Positions 16,069 to 24,710 of a stretch of DNA of 64,000 bases are shown here, piece after piece (positions within the stretch are counted from its first letter, which is position 1; each line of letters starts with the position of its first letter). The notes under the pieces are model-generated. The model was not told the DNA's origin, ran no database searches, and saw only the letters and a list, made by a program, of their open reading frames with translations. Source of the stretch: Streptomyces seoulensis (GTDB taxonomy: Bacteria > Actinomycetota > Actinomycetes > Streptomycetales > Streptomycetaceae); assembly GCA_013364255.1 (NCBI GenBank), contig CP054936.1, forward strand, positions 5,784,353-5,848,352. The letters are read 5' to 3'. The translations under genes were made by a program, and so were the position numbers.

Positions 16069-16995
16069 ATGAGACTAGTAGTACAAACTGATAAAAAGAC
16101 CACGTATCGACGGGTCGGCGCCCGCGCCGCGCTCGCCGCCCTCGCCGTCGCCGCCCTCGCCGCGGGCTGCTCGCGCCCGGCCGAACCGGTCCGGCCCGCC
16201 CAGGGCCAGCAGCGCCTCCAGGCGCCCCCCGCCCGCGCCCTCGACTCCTACGCCACCCGGCTGCGCGCCTCCGCCGCGGCCAGGGCGGCCGCCGCCAAGC
16301 GCTGGGGCCTGCGCCAGGTGCCGCTCACGCCGCCGGCGCCGCCCGCCGTGAAGCCGAGGATCACCGCCCGCGCGGGCTTCGAGGTGGCCCACCAGGTGGA
16401 CTGGGACCTGCCCCCGGTCTTCACCACCGTCCCCACCAAGGACAAGATCGTCTTCCTCACCATCGACGACGGCGCCGACAAGGACCCCGAGTTCCTGCGC
16501 ATGATGAGCGAACTGAGGATCCCGTACACGGCGTTCCTCAGCGACTACCTGATCAAGGACGACTACGGCTACTTCCGGAAGATGCGCGACGCCGGGGTCA
16601 CCCTCGACAACCACACCCTGCACCACCCGTACCTGCCGGGGCTGTCCTCCGAGGACCAGCACCACGAGATCTGCGACATGCAGGACATCATGGCCAGGCA
16701 GTTCGGCCGGCGCCCCACCGTCATGCGCTTCCCCTACGGCAACTACAACCAGGACTCCCTGGTCGCCGCCAAGTCCTGCGGCATCAAGTACGCGCCGATC
16801 TGGAACGAGGAGGTCTACGTCGACCACTGGGAGTTCCGCGAGGACGACCAGCGGATGCGCCGCGGCGACATCGTCCTCACCCACTTCCGGGGCCGTGCCG
16901 AGTGGAACGGCACCATGGCCGACGACATGCGCCGGTTCCTCGACTACGTGACCGCCCAGGGCTTCGCGGTGGCCCGGCTGGAGGACTACCTGTGA
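16069..16995 (+). CDS. Polysaccharide deacetylase lipoprotein (CE4), active-site intact
   Basis: 308 aa. Signal peptide with lipobox (ALAAGC), then a linker and a NodB-homology domain from about residue 125. CE4 motifs are LTIDDGADKD (catalytic and metal Asp), DNHTLHH (metal His pair), RFPYGNY, and IVLTHF carrying the catalytic His. It is likely to deacetylate a cell-wall or surface polymer outside the membrane. RBS GGGAGG. Codons 3-10 are CTA GTA GTA CAA ACT GAT AAA AAG, strikingly AT-rich for this genome. The stop overlaps the next gene (GTGA), which is a paralogue. Confidence 0.88.
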   Translation: MRLVVQTDKKTTYRRVGARAALAALAVAALAAGCSRPAEPVRPAQGQQRLQAPPARALDSYATRLRASAAARAAAAKRWGLRQVPLTPPAPPAVKPRITARAGFEVAHQVDWDLPPVFTTVPTKDKIVFLTIDDGADKDPEFLRMMSELRIPYTAFLSDYLIKDDYGYFRKMRDAGVTLDNHTLHHPYLPGLSSEDQHHEICDMQDIMARQFGRRPTVMRFPYGNYNQDSLVAAKSCGIKYAPIWNEEVYVDHWEFREDDQRMRRGDIVLTHFRGRAEWNGTMADDMRRFLDYVTAQGFAVARLEDYL

Positions 16996-17816
16996 GACCG
17001 CGGCGCACCCTCGCGGTCCTGCTGCTGACCGTGCTGGCGCTGCTCGCGGCCGGCTGCGCGCAGTCCGTCGACCCGATCGAGCGACTGGGCCGCAAGGCGG
17101 CGCAGCGGGTGCGTCCGGCGAGCCCGGCCGCCCAGCGGCCCTACCGCCGCTGGGGCCTGCCCGCCCCGCTGCCCGCCCCGCCGCGCCCGCCGGCCCGCCC
17201 CCTGAACCTCGCCACCGGGCCGCCCGAACTCCCCGCGGTCGTGGACCACGTCGACACGACGGACCGGGTCGTCTTCCTCACCTACGACGACGAGGCCGAA
17301 CGCGACCCCAAGTTCGTCGACATGGTCCGCGAACTGCGGCTGCCGGTCAGCATGTTCCTCACCGACAGCGTCCTGGGACCGGGCTACGGTCACTTCGCGC
17401 GCCTGCTCTCGGTCGGCGCGGACCTCCAGAACCACACCCTGGACCACCCCGCGCTGCGCGGCCTGCCCTACGCCGGGCAGCGCGCCGAGATCTGCGGCCA
17501 GCGCGACAAACTGCACGCCCGCTTCGGCGTCCGCCCCCGCCTGCTGCGCCCGCCCTACGGCGCGTACGACACCACGACCCTGCGCGCCGCCGCCCACTGC
17601 GGGGTCTCGGCCGTCGTCCTGTGGCGCGCCGCGCTCACCGGGACCGGCCTGCGCTTCGCCCACGGCCGGGCCGCGCTACGCCCCGGCGACATCCTCGGGG
17701 TCACCTCGGACGACGACGACCTGAACGGGCCCGGCCTGCGCGAGCGCACGAGCCGGCTGCTGCGCGCGATCGAGCGCGAGGGTCTGACGGTGGGGCGGTT
17801 GCAGGACTACCTCTGA
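16992..17816 (+). CDS. Polysaccharide deacetylase-like lipoprotein, degenerate active site
   Basis: 274 aa paralogue of the preceding protein: lipobox LLAAGC, Pro-rich linker, and a NodB-like domain. The first motif is LTYDDEAERD (DDE instead of DDG), the metal His pair QNHTLDH and RPPYGAY are kept, but the last motif that should end in L-x-H reads DILGVTSDDDD with no His. Catalysis is therefore doubtful, and it may be a binding partner of the first enzyme. GTG start overlapping the upstream stop shows coupled translation. Confidence 0.82.
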   Translation: MRPRRTLAVLLLTVLALLAAGCAQSVDPIERLGRKAAQRVRPASPAAQRPYRRWGLPAPLPAPPRPPARPLNLATGPPELPAVVDHVDTTDRVVFLTYDDEAERDPKFVDMVRELRLPVSMFLTDSVLGPGYGHFARLLSVGADLQNHTLDHPALRGLPYAGQRAEICGQRDKLHARFGVRPRLLRPPYGAYDTTTLRAAAHCGVSAVVLWRAALTGTGLRFAHGRAALRPGDILGVTSDDDDLNGPGLRERTSRLLRAIEREGLTVGRLQDYL

Positions 17817-18194
17817 GGCGTCCACCAGCCGGGAGGAGGGGGGAGTGGCGGGGAAGCGGTCGCGGTCGTGCGTGTCGCGCCACGCGCCGAGCGCGGCGCT
17901 CGCGACGGCCACGGCGAGCACCAGCTGCACCGCGCCGGTGAACCGGGCCCCGCCGCGCACCAGCAGCACCCCGGCCGTGCCGGCCGCCAGCGCGAAGCCG
18001 CCGTAGAGCAGCGCCGGGGCCAGATCGCCCGGCGGCACCCCGGCGGGCCCGCCGCCCGGAGCCTCCACCTGCCCCAGCCCGCGCACGGCGAGCACGATGA
18101 CCACCAGCAGCCCGCCCGTCACGTCCGCCACCAGCACGAGCAGAAACAGAAGCCCGCCGGTGACCGCGCCCGAAGCAGTGGAACATGACCGCAT
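17676..18194 (-). CDS. Hypothetical membrane protein, convergent overlap
   Basis: 172 aa with about four hydrophobic segments (GLLFLLVLVADVTGGLLVVIVL, LLYGGFALAAGTAGVLLV, and VQLVLAVAVASAALGAW among them). The gene continues about 140 bp into the 3' end of the convergent deacetylase gene. The tail after about residue 120 has coding quality like an antisense shadow, so the true protein may end earlier, the frame having been opened by a small indel. The upstream 170 bp separates it from the groE promoter. No family recognised. Confidence 0.5.
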   Translation of the reverse strand: MRSCSTASGAVTGGLLFLLVLVADVTGGLLVVIVLAVRGLGQVEAPGGGPAGVPPGDLAPALLYGGFALAAGTAGVLLVRGGARFTGAVQLVLAVAVASAALGAWRDTHDRDRFPATPPSSRLVDASEVVLQPPHRQTLALDRAQQPARALAQAGPVQVVVVRGDPEDVAGA

Positions 18195-18362
18195 GGCCCT
18201 ACGGTCATACAAAACTGCCGACACGGGAAGGGGGCGGACGGCTCGCTTCCCTGTGAGTACGGACGGGCGTCCTCCGCCGACCGCCACGGCCACCCCGAGC
18301 CCCGGCAACCTCGCACACACGTACGACAAACCGTGCCCGGATCCCGACGCGCCACGAGGCAA

Positions 18363-18389
18363 TTGGCACTCCGCTTGACCGAGTGCTAA
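18363..18389. promoter_or_regulatory. CIRCE operator 1
   Basis: TTGGCACTC-N9-GAGTGCTAA, the HrcA-binding inverted repeat. It overlaps the likely groES -35 element TTGACC at 18375-18380 (the -10 candidate TAGTCT is at 18399-18404), so bound HrcA would block RNA polymerase. Confidence 0.93.
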
Positions 18390-18409
18390 CGACGGTCATA
18401 GTCTCAGGT

Positions 18410-18436
18410 CTGGCACTCCCCCCTGGAGAGTGCCAA
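18410..18436. promoter_or_regulatory. CIRCE operator 2
   Basis: CTGGCACTC-N9-GAGTGCCAA, one mismatch from a perfect inverted repeat. It is located just downstream of the putative transcription start and 100 bp ahead of groES. Two CIRCE copies suggest tight HrcA repression of the groES-groEL1 operon. Confidence 0.9.
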
Positions 18437-18535
18437 CAAAGCGACGGGCAGGTCCGGCACCCGCGACGACGGATCGACCTGGTCGCCACCTCAGACAGTT
18501 AACCCCGTGAGATCTCCGAAGGGGGAGGTCGGATC

Positions 18536-18844
18536 GTGACGACCGCCAGCTCCAAGGTTGCCATCAAGCCGCTCGAGGACCGCATCGTGGTCCAGCCGCT
18601 CGACGCCGAGCAGACCACGGCTTCGGGCCTGGTCATTCCGGACACCGCCAAGGAGAAGCCCCAGGAGGGCGTCGTCCTGGCCGTGGGCCCGGGCCGCTTC
18701 GAGGACGGCAACCGTCTTCCGCTCGACGTCCAGGTCGGCGACGTCGTGCTCTACAGCAAGTACGGCGGCACCGAGGTGAAGTACAACAACGAGGAGTACC
18801 TCGTTCTCTCGGCCCGCGACGTGCTCGCGATCATCGAGAAGTAA
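18536..18844 (+). CDS. groES: Co-chaperonin GroES
   Basis: 102 aa, normal length. The start VAIKPLEDRIVVQPLDAEQTTASGLVIPDTAKEKPQEG and the end ARDVLAIIEK are classic GroES, with the mobile loop at about residues 22-37. GTG start preceded by GGGGGAGG. Caps the GroEL chamber. First gene of the CIRCE-controlled operon; 115 bp separates it from groEL1. Confidence 0.98.
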   Translation: MTTASSKVAIKPLEDRIVVQPLDAEQTTASGLVIPDTAKEKPQEGVVLAVGPGRFEDGNRLPLDVQVGDVVLYSKYGGTEVKYNNEEYLVLSARDVLAIIEK

Positions 18845-18959
18845 GTCACCTCAGCGTTCATGCTGTGAGCTGCGCCCCTGGCCCCCGCGACCGATAAGAA
18901 GCCGGGCGCCCGGGGCGCGGCCCTTTTCACCCCAGATTTCCGAGAGGGCTCCCGCTGCC

Positions 18960-20585
18960 ATGGCGAAGATCCTGAAGTTCGACGAGGACGCCCGTCGCGC
19001 CCTCGAGCGCGGCGTCAACAAGCTTGCCGACACGGTGAAGGTGACGATCGGTCCGAAGGGCCGCAACGTCGTCATCGACAAGAAGTTCGGCGCCCCGACC
19101 ATCACCAACGACGGCGTCACCATCGCCCGCGAGGTGGAGATCGAGGACCCGTACGAGAACCTCGGCGCGCAGCTGGTGAAGGAGGTGGCGACCAAGACCA
19201 ACGACATCGCGGGCGACGGCACCACCACCGCCACCGTGCTCGCCCAGGCGCTGGTGCGCGAGGGCCTGAAGAACGTCGCCGCCGGCGCCTCCCCGGCGCT
19301 GCTGAAGAAGGGCATCGACGCCGCGGTCAAGGCCGTCTCCGACGACCTGCTCGCCTCGGCCCGCCCGATCGACGAGAAGTCCGACATCGCCGCCGTGGCC
19401 GCGCTGTCCGCCCAGGACCAGCAGGTCGGCGAGCTGATCGCCGAGGCGATGGACAAGGTCGGCAAGGACGGCGTCATCACCGTCGAGGAGTCCAACACCT
19501 TCGGTCTGGAGCTGGACTTCACCGAGGGCATGGCCTTCGACAAGGGCTACCTGTCCCCGTACTTCGTCACCGACCAGGAGCGTATGGAGGCCGTCCTCGA
19601 CGACCCGTACATCCTGATCCACCAGGGCAAGATCTCCTCCATCTCGGACCTGCTTCCGCTGCTGGAGAAGATCATCCAGGCGAACGCCTCGAAGCCGCTG
19701 CTGATCATCGCCGAGGACGTCGAGGGCGAGGCCCTGTCGACCCTGGTCGTCAACAAGATCCGCGGCACCTTCAACGCCACCGCCGTCAAGGCCCCCGGCT
19801 TCGGCGACCGCCGCAAGGCGATGCTCCAGGACATGGCGGTCCTCACCGGCGCCACGGTCATCTCCGAGGAGGTCGGCCTCAAGCTCGACCAGGCCGGTCT
19901 CGACGTGCTCGGCTCCGCCCGCCGCGTCACCGTCACCAAGGACGACACCACGATCGTCGACGGTGCCGGCGACAAGTCGGACGTCCACGGCCGCGTCGCG
20001 CAGATCAAGGCCGAGATCGACAACACCGACTCCGACTGGGACCGCGAGAAGCTCCAGGAGCGCCTCGCGAAGCTGGCCGGCGGCGTGTGCGTGATCAAGG
20101 TCGGCGCCGCCACCGAGGTGGAGCTGAAGGAGAAGAAGCACCGTCTGGAGGACGCCATCTCCGCGACCCGCGCCGCGGTCGAGGAGGGCATCGTCTCCGG
20201 TGGCGGCTCCGCGCTGGTCCACGCCGTCAAGGTCCTGGAGGGCAACCTCGACAAGACCGGCGACGAGGCCACCGGTGTCTCGGTCGTCCGCCGCGCCGCC
20301 GTCGAGCCGCTGCGCTGGATCGCCGAGAACGCCGGCCTCGAGGGCTACGTCATCGTCTCCAAGGTGGCCGAGCTGGAGAAGGGCAGCGGCTACAACGCCG
20401 CCACCGGCGAGTACGGCGACCTGGTCAAGGCCGGCGTCATCGACCCGGTCAAGGTCACCCGCTCCGCCCTGGAGAACGCCGCCTCCATCGCCTCCCTCCT
20501 CCTGACGACCGAGACCCTGGTCGTCGAGAAGAAGGAAGAGGAAGAGCCGGCCGCCGCGGGCCACGGCCACGGCCACGCCCACTGA
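18960..20585 (+). CDS. groEL1: Chaperonin GroEL1 (His-rich tail type)
   Basis: 541 aa, ATP-dependent 60-kDa chaperonin. Diagnostic segments include KVTIGPKGRNVVIDKKFG, the ATP-site DGTTTATVLAQ, and the GGGSALVHAV region. The C-terminus ends GHGHGHAH instead of GGM repeats, which identifies the actinobacterial operon-encoded GroEL1; a second groEL with a GGM tail is normally elsewhere in the genome. Controlled with groES by two CIRCE sites and followed by a very strong terminator. Confidence 0.97.
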   Translation: MAKILKFDEDARRALERGVNKLADTVKVTIGPKGRNVVIDKKFGAPTITNDGVTIAREVEIEDPYENLGAQLVKEVATKTNDIAGDGTTTATVLAQALVREGLKNVAAGASPALLKKGIDAAVKAVSDDLLASARPIDEKSDIAAVAALSAQDQQVGELIAEAMDKVGKDGVITVEESNTFGLELDFTEGMAFDKGYLSPYFVTDQERMEAVLDDPYILIHQGKISSISDLLPLLEKIIQANASKPLLIIAEDVEGEALSTLVVNKIRGTFNATAVKAPGFGDRRKAMLQDMAVLTGATVISEEVGLKLDQAGLDVLGSARRVTVTKDDTTIVDGAGDKSDVHGRVAQIKAEIDNTDSDWDREKLQERLAKLAGGVCVIKVGAATEVELKEKKHRLEDAISATRAAVEEGIVSGGGSALVHAVKVLEGNLDKTGDEATGVSVVRRAAVEPLRWIAENAGLEGYVIVSKVAELEKGSGYNAATGEYGDLVKAGVIDPVKVTRSALENAASIASLLLTTETLVVEKKEEEEPAAAGHGHGHAH

Positions 20586-20621
20586 GGCGACCCGCCGGGC
20601 CGGACAGCGGCTTGAGTGAAC

Positions 20622-20664
20622 CACCGGTGCCCGGCCCCCTTTCCCAGGGGGCCGGGCACCGGTG
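20622..20664 (+). terminator. groESL terminator
   Basis: A perfect 18-bp stem (CACCGGTGCCCGGCCCCC and complement) with a 7-nt loop, 36 bp after groEL1. It also separates the operon from the convergent SDR gene. Confidence 0.9.
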
Positions 20665-20717
20665 CGTGCGACGCGCCCTACGGCCGGAGCGCCGCCCCTC
20701 CTACTCGCCCTGCTCGG

Positions 20718-21491
20718 TCACCGCGGGCCGTACTTGCGGCCCGTGCGCGAGGTGACCCCGCCCAGCAGGCCCCGCGGTGTCAGCTTCACCAGACCCATCA
20801 GCGCCTTGTAGCGGGGGTCCGGGATCGACAGCGTACGGCCGCGGGCCAGATCGGCGAGGGCCGCGGCGACCAGCTTGTCCGCGTCCAGCCACATCCAGTT
20901 CGGGATGTTGTCCGTGCCCATCCCGGCCCGCTCGTGGAACTCGGTGCGCACGAAGCCCGGGCACAGCGCCATCAGACGCACGCCGCTGCCGGCCAGGTCG
21001 CGCGCCGCGCCCTGGGTGAACTGCACGACCCACGCCTTCGACGCGCCGTAGGTGCCGCGCGGCACGAACGCCGCCACCGAGGCGACGTTCACCACCCCGC
21101 CCCGGCCGCGCTCGCGCATCGCCGCGGTCGCCGCCGACGTCAGCCGCAGCACCGCCTCGATGTGCACCTTGAGCATCCGCAGCTCGTCGTCCATCGGGAC
21201 GTCCAGATAGCGGCCCTTGTTGCCGAACCCCGCGTTGTTGACCAGCAGGTCCACCGGGTTCCTGCGGTCGCCCAGCCGGGCCGCGACCGCCTCGACGCCC
21301 GCGTCCGTCGCCAGGTCGGCCCTCAGCACCTCCGCCTCGATGCCGTGCTTGTCGTGCAGCTCGGTCGCCTGCTCGGTCAGCCGCTTGGTGTCGCGCGCCA
21401 CCAGGACGAGGTCGTGCCCGTCCGCCGCCAGCCGCCGCGCGAAGGCGGCGCCGATGCCCGCGGTCGATCCCGTAATCAGAGCCGTTGTCAT
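20718..21491 (-). CDS. Short-chain dehydrogenase/reductase
   Basis: 257 aa classical SDR. The cofactor motif is TGSTAGIG, with the NNAG strand motif and the catalytic Ser and YGASK (Tyr and Lys). The C-terminal tail (RTGRKYGPR) is basic. The Arg at the end of beta-2 (VARDTKRL) suggests NADP(H) preference. The substrate cannot be inferred, and it stands alone between groEL1 and the MOSC gene. Confidence 0.9.
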   Translation of the reverse strand: MTTALITGSTAGIGAAFARRLAADGHDLVLVARDTKRLTEQATELHDKHGIEAEVLRADLATDAGVEAVAARLGDRRNPVDLLVNNAGFGNKGRYLDVPMDDELRMLKVHIEAVLRLTSAATAAMRERGRGGVVNVASVAAFVPRGTYGASKAWVVQFTQGAARDLAGSGVRLMALCPGFVRTEFHERAGMGTDNIPNWMWLDADKLVAAALADLARGRTLSIPDPRYKALMGLVKLTPRGLLGGVTSRTGRKYGPR

Positions 21492-21587
21492 GGCGAAAGG
21501 TTAGTGGCCCCGGCGGCCCCGTCCCGATCTGCGCACAGGCTCTCCCGATCGGTGGAGGACGGGTGCGCACGCCGTCGCGCACGCGCG

Positions 21588-22259
21588 TCAGCCCGCGTAC
21601 GCCTCCGCGTACTTGCGCGCCGCCGCCAGCGACTCCGGGTGCAGCGCCGGCCCCGCCGCCAGCAGCCGCGGCAGCAGCGAGCGCTCCGTCGTGCTGGCCC
21701 GGAACTGCAGCGCCACCGTCACGTCGTGGTCCGGCCGGTGCACGATCTCGACCGGGTCGCCCGCGCGGACCTCACCCGGCTCCAGCACCCGCAGATACGC
21801 GCCCGGCGCACCGTTCAGCGTGAACCGCTTCACCCACCCCTTCTCACCCAGATGGCCCTGGAAGGTGCGGCACGGGATGCGCCCGCTGGTGACCTCCAGC
21901 ACCACCGACGGGCCGATCCGCCAGCGCTCGCCGATCCGCGCCCCGCTCAGGTCCAGGCCCACCGTGGTGAGGTTCTCGCCGAACGAGCCGTTCGGCAGCG
22001 TCCGGCCCAGCTCGCGCTCCCAGAGGTCCAGGTCCTCGCGCGCCATCGCGTACACGGCCTGGTCGTCGCCGCCGTGGTGGCGCGTGTCGCACACCGCGTC
22101 CCCGGCCAGCCCGCTCGCGCCGACCCCCTTGGGCCCCGGCGCCGACACCCGCACCGGCCCGTCCGCCGGCCGCTTGTCGATCCCGGTCACCCCCTGCGGA
22201 TGGTCGGTGTACGGCACCGTCCGGGCCCGGCCGAGATTGACGGAGAGAAGCTGCATCAT
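21588..22259 (-). CDS. MOSC-domain protein
   Basis: 223 aa. The MOSC core is visible: HHGGDDQAVYAMAREDLDLWE, SFGENLTT, the IGERWRIG strand, and the conserved Cys in TSGRIPCRTFQGHL. MOSC proteins handle sulfur on molybdenum cofactor or act as YiiM-like N-hydroxylated-base reductase components. Two consecutive ATG codons (22259 and 22256) can serve as start. Divergent from the LysR gene with only 80 bp between, so the two may share control. Confidence 0.88.
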   Translation of the reverse strand: MMQLLSVNLGRARTVPYTDHPQGVTGIDKRPADGPVRVSAPGPKGVGASGLAGDAVCDTRHHGGDDQAVYAMAREDLDLWERELGRTLPNGSFGENLTTVGLDLSGARIGERWRIGPSVVLEVTSGRIPCRTFQGHLGEKGWVKRFTLNGAPGAYLRVLEPGEVRAGDPVEIVHRPDHDVTVALQFRASTTERSLLPRLLAAGPALHPESLAAARKYAEAYAG

Positions 22260-22339
22260 GCCCGCACGGTAGGCGAACGGGGGCCAAAGTGTCGAAGCGA
22301 TATCAAGTGACCCGACCAAGGGAGGCTTATGCTCGAAGG

Positions 22340-23272
22340 GTGATCGAGGCTCGACATCTCCGCGTGCTGCGCGCCGTGGCCACCAGCGGCTCCTTCTCGG
22401 CGGCGGCCCGCGATCTGGGCTGCACCCAGCCCGCCGTCAGCCAGCAGATGAAGGCCCTGGAGAGCTCCGTCGGCACCCCGCTGCTGGTGCGCGCCGGCCG
22501 CGAGATGCGGCTCACCCAGGCCGGCCAGGCGCTCGTCCGGCACGCCAACGGCATCCTCGCCGGGCTCACCGCCGCCGAGGAGGAGGTCGCCGCCATCGCG
22601 GGCCTGCGCGCCGGACGGGTCCGGCTGGTCTCCTTCCCCAGCGGCAGCTCCACCCTCGTGCCCACCGCGCTCGCCGCGCTGCGCGCCGCGCACCCCGGCA
22701 CCCGGGTCTCCCTGGAGGAGGCCGAACCGCCCCGCTCCGTCGAACTGCTGCGCGAGGGCGACTGCGACGTGGCCCTCGCCTTCCGCTACGAGGGCGCGGC
22801 GGGCACCGACGCCATGGGCCGGGACACGGGAGCCGCGGAGGAGTGGGCGGACCTGGTGGTGCGCCCGCTGCTGACCGACCGGCTCGTCGCGCTCGTGCCC
22901 GAACGGCACCGGCTGGCCCGGGCCGGCTCCGGCCCGGTCGACATCGCGGAACTCGCTGCCGAGCCGTGGATCGCCGGCTGCCCGCGCTGCCGCGGCCAGC
23001 TGGTGGAGGTGTGCGCCGGCGCGGGCTTCACGCCCCGCATCGACTTCGCCACCGACGACTACCCGGCGGTGGCCGGACTGGTGGGCGCCGGCCTCGGCGT
23101 CGCCGTCCTGCCCGAGCTCGCGATCGAGTCCGTACGGCCCCGGGGCGTGCGCGCCGTGCCCCTGGAACCCGCGGTGCGCCGCGAGATCGTCGCCCTCACC
23201 CTCCCCGACCTGTCCCAGGTCCCGGCGGTGGCCGCGACGCTGGACGAACTGGTGCGGGCCGGGGCGCGCTGA
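22340..23272 (+). CDS. LysR-family transcriptional regulator
   Basis: 310 aa. The winged helix is at residues 1-60 (LRVLRAVATSGSFSAAARDLGCTQPAVSQQMKALE), followed by the linker helix and a type 2 periplasmic-binding effector domain (PEPWIAGCPRCRGQLVEVC, with a CxxC that could be redox or metal sensitive). GTG start. Divergent from the MOSC gene. Effector unknown. Confidence 0.9.
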   Translation: MIEARHLRVLRAVATSGSFSAAARDLGCTQPAVSQQMKALESSVGTPLLVRAGREMRLTQAGQALVRHANGILAGLTAAEEEVAAIAGLRAGRVRLVSFPSGSSTLVPTALAALRAAHPGTRVSLEEAEPPRSVELLREGDCDVALAFRYEGAAGTDAMGRDTGAAEEWADLVVRPLLTDRLVALVPERHRLARAGSGPVDIAELAAEPWIAGCPRCRGQLVEVCAGAGFTPRIDFATDDYPAVAGLVGAGLGVAVLPELAIESVRPRGVRAVPLEPAVRREIVALTLPDLSQVPAVAATLDELVRAGAR

Positions 23273-23336
23273 GGGCGGGGCGTGGTCGGGCGGGGCCGCC
23301 GTACGGACCGCCGCCGGGACCGCCGCGGCACAACTG

Positions 23337-23356
23337 GGGCACGCCTGCGCGTGCCC
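23337..23356. terminator. Terminator-like hairpin between LysR and whiD genes
   Basis: GGGCACGC-CTGC-GCGTGCCC, an 8-bp stem in the 116-bp gap between the two convergent genes. Confidence 0.5.
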
Positions 23357-23388
23357 TGGGTGACCGTGATCAGAGAAGAAACGTTCCT

Positions 23389-23718
23389 TCAGGTGTTCGA
23401 AGCGGTGTCGCCGCCCGGCGACGAGGCCGTCACCAGGCGGTTCCTCGCCCGCCCCATCAACTCCTCGCGCTCGTCCTCGGTGAGCCCGCCCCACACTCCG
23501 TACGGTTCGCGCACCGCCAAGGCGTGCGCCGCGCACTCCGCCCGGACCGGGCACCTCATGCAGACCTCCTTGGCCGAGTTCTCGCGGGCGCTTCGAGCCG
23601 CCCCGCGCTCACCCTCCGGATGGAAGAAGAGCGAGCTGTCCACCCCGCGGCAGGCAGCCAGCAGCTGCCAGTCCCACAGGTCCGCATTCGGTCCTGGAAG
23701 GCGGGAGAAATCTGCCAT
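23389..23718 (-). CDS. whiD: WhiB-family iron-sulfur regulator WhiD
   Basis: 109 aa Wbl protein. Four cluster-binding cysteines are visible (one in AACRG, then VCMRC and AEC), followed by the GVWGG turn and a basic C-terminal segment. The N-terminus MADFSRLPGPNADLWDWQLL and the position beside bldM identify it as WhiD, needed for late sporulation stages in Streptomyces. It binds a [4Fe-4S] cluster and is thought to work with the primary sigma factor. RBS AAGGGG. The C-terminal tail is variable compared with S. coelicolor. Confidence 0.95.
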   Translation of the reverse strand: MADFSRLPGPNADLWDWQLLAACRGVDSSLFFHPEGERGAARSARENSAKEVCMRCPVRAECAAHALAVREPYGVWGGLTEDEREELMGRARNRLVTASSPGGDTASNT

Positions 23719-23794
23719 TGCGTGACCCCTTGTAACCGTTCGGTGCGGATACGGTGCCGACGACCGTACATCTCCGATCTAAGGAGATGAAAAT

Positions 23795-23887
23795 ATGACT
23801 CATTGCGAATCTAGCCCTAGACACCTGGAAACGGGAAGAAAAGGGGCTGAATGGGGCATACCTTGTGATGAAAAGTTGAGGGGATGA
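23795..23887 (+). CDS. Candidate 30-codon small ORF in the whiD-bldM gap
   Basis: ATG at 23795 preceded at ideal spacing by a perfect AAGGAG (23781-23786), then 30 codons and TGA. The peptide begins MTHCESSPRHLETGRKG and contains two Cys. Codon usage is AT-rich, unlike neighbouring genes, so it could be a regulatory leader or sORF, or chance. It lies upstream of the bldM promoter on the same strand. Confidence 0.35.
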   Translation: MTHCESSPRHLETGRKGAEWGIPCDEKLRG

Positions 23888-23946
23888 CGTTGTGTCTGCC
23901 CTGTGTCCGCTCCCTCACGTAGAGTGCCGAAAACGGCGTACAGCCC

Positions 23947-23974
23947 CGTAACTCTTTCGAGTGACCGTCGTTGA
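23947..23974 (+). promoter_or_regulatory. Putative sigma-BldN promoter of bldM (bldMp1)
   Basis: CGTAAC, 16-bp spacer, CGTTGA. This fits the sigma-BldN-type consensus reported for bldM p1 of S. coelicolor. It ends 125 bp upstream of the bldM ATG. The rest of the 380-bp whiD-bldM gap is AT-rich and holds the whiD promoter region and the small ORF. Confidence 0.65.
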
Positions 23975-24098
23975 GAGTGCGGAGGCGGTTGAAAACACAA
24001 GTGCTCGGGCAGGCGTCCGAGACGGTCGACCGCACAGGTGACGATTTCGTACCAGCCTGGAGGCTCAAGGTGACGCGCATCAGCTGCGGAGGGCGGCC

Positions 24099-24710
24099 AT
24101 GACATCCGTCCTCGTCTGCGACGACTCCCCGCTTGCCCGAGAGGCGCTCCGCCGCGCGGTCGCGACCGTGCCCGGCGTCGAGCGCGTGACGACGGCGGCC
24201 AACGGCGAGGAAGTCCTCCGCCGCTGGGGCGCCGACCGCTCGGACCTCATTCTGATGGACGTGCGCATGCCCGGACTGGGCGGCGTCGAGACGGTCCGGC
24301 GGCTGCTCTCCGCCGACCCCGGGGCGCGCATCATCATGCTCACGGTCGCCGAGGACCTCGACGGCGTGGCGCTCGCCGTCGCCGCCGGCGCCCGCGGCTA
24401 TCTGCACAAGGACGCCTCCCGCGCCGAGCTGCGCGCCACGGTGACCCAGGCCCTCGCCGACCCCACCTGGCGGCTCGCCCCGCGCCGGCTGCGGTCCGCC
24501 GAGATGGGCGCCGCGCCGACGCTGACCGCGCGGGAGATCCAGGTGCTGGAGGGCATGAGCCACGGCCGCTCCAACGCGGAGATCGGCCGTGAGCTGTTCC
24601 TCTCCGAGGACACCGTCAAGACGCACGCCCGCCGGCTGTTCAAGAAGCTCGGCGCCTCCGACCGCGCGCACGCGGTGGCGCTCGGCTTCCGCTGGGGCCT
24701 GGTCCGCTAG
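24099..24710 (+). CDS. bldM: Orphan response regulator BldM
   Basis: 203 aa NarL/FixJ-type regulator: receiver domain with D54 in ILMDVRMPG, switch Thr in IIMLTVAED and HKD Lys; LuxR-type helix-turn-helix at about 142-195 (LTAREIQVLEGMSHGRSNAEIGRELFLSEDTVKTHARRL). BldM is required for aerial mycelium formation and, as a heterodimer with WhiI, controls sporulation genes. In S. coelicolor D54 phosphorylation is dispensable. No partner kinase gene lies nearby. A sigma-BldN-type promoter precedes it. Confidence 0.97.
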   Translation: MTSVLVCDDSPLAREALRRAVATVPGVERVTTAANGEEVLRRWGADRSDLILMDVRMPGLGGVETVRRLLSADPGARIIMLTVAEDLDGVALAVAAGARGYLHKDASRAELRATVTQALADPTWRLAPRRLRSAEMGAAPTLTAREIQVLEGMSHGRSNAEIGRELFLSEDTVKTHARRLFKKLGASDRAHAVALGFRWGLVR

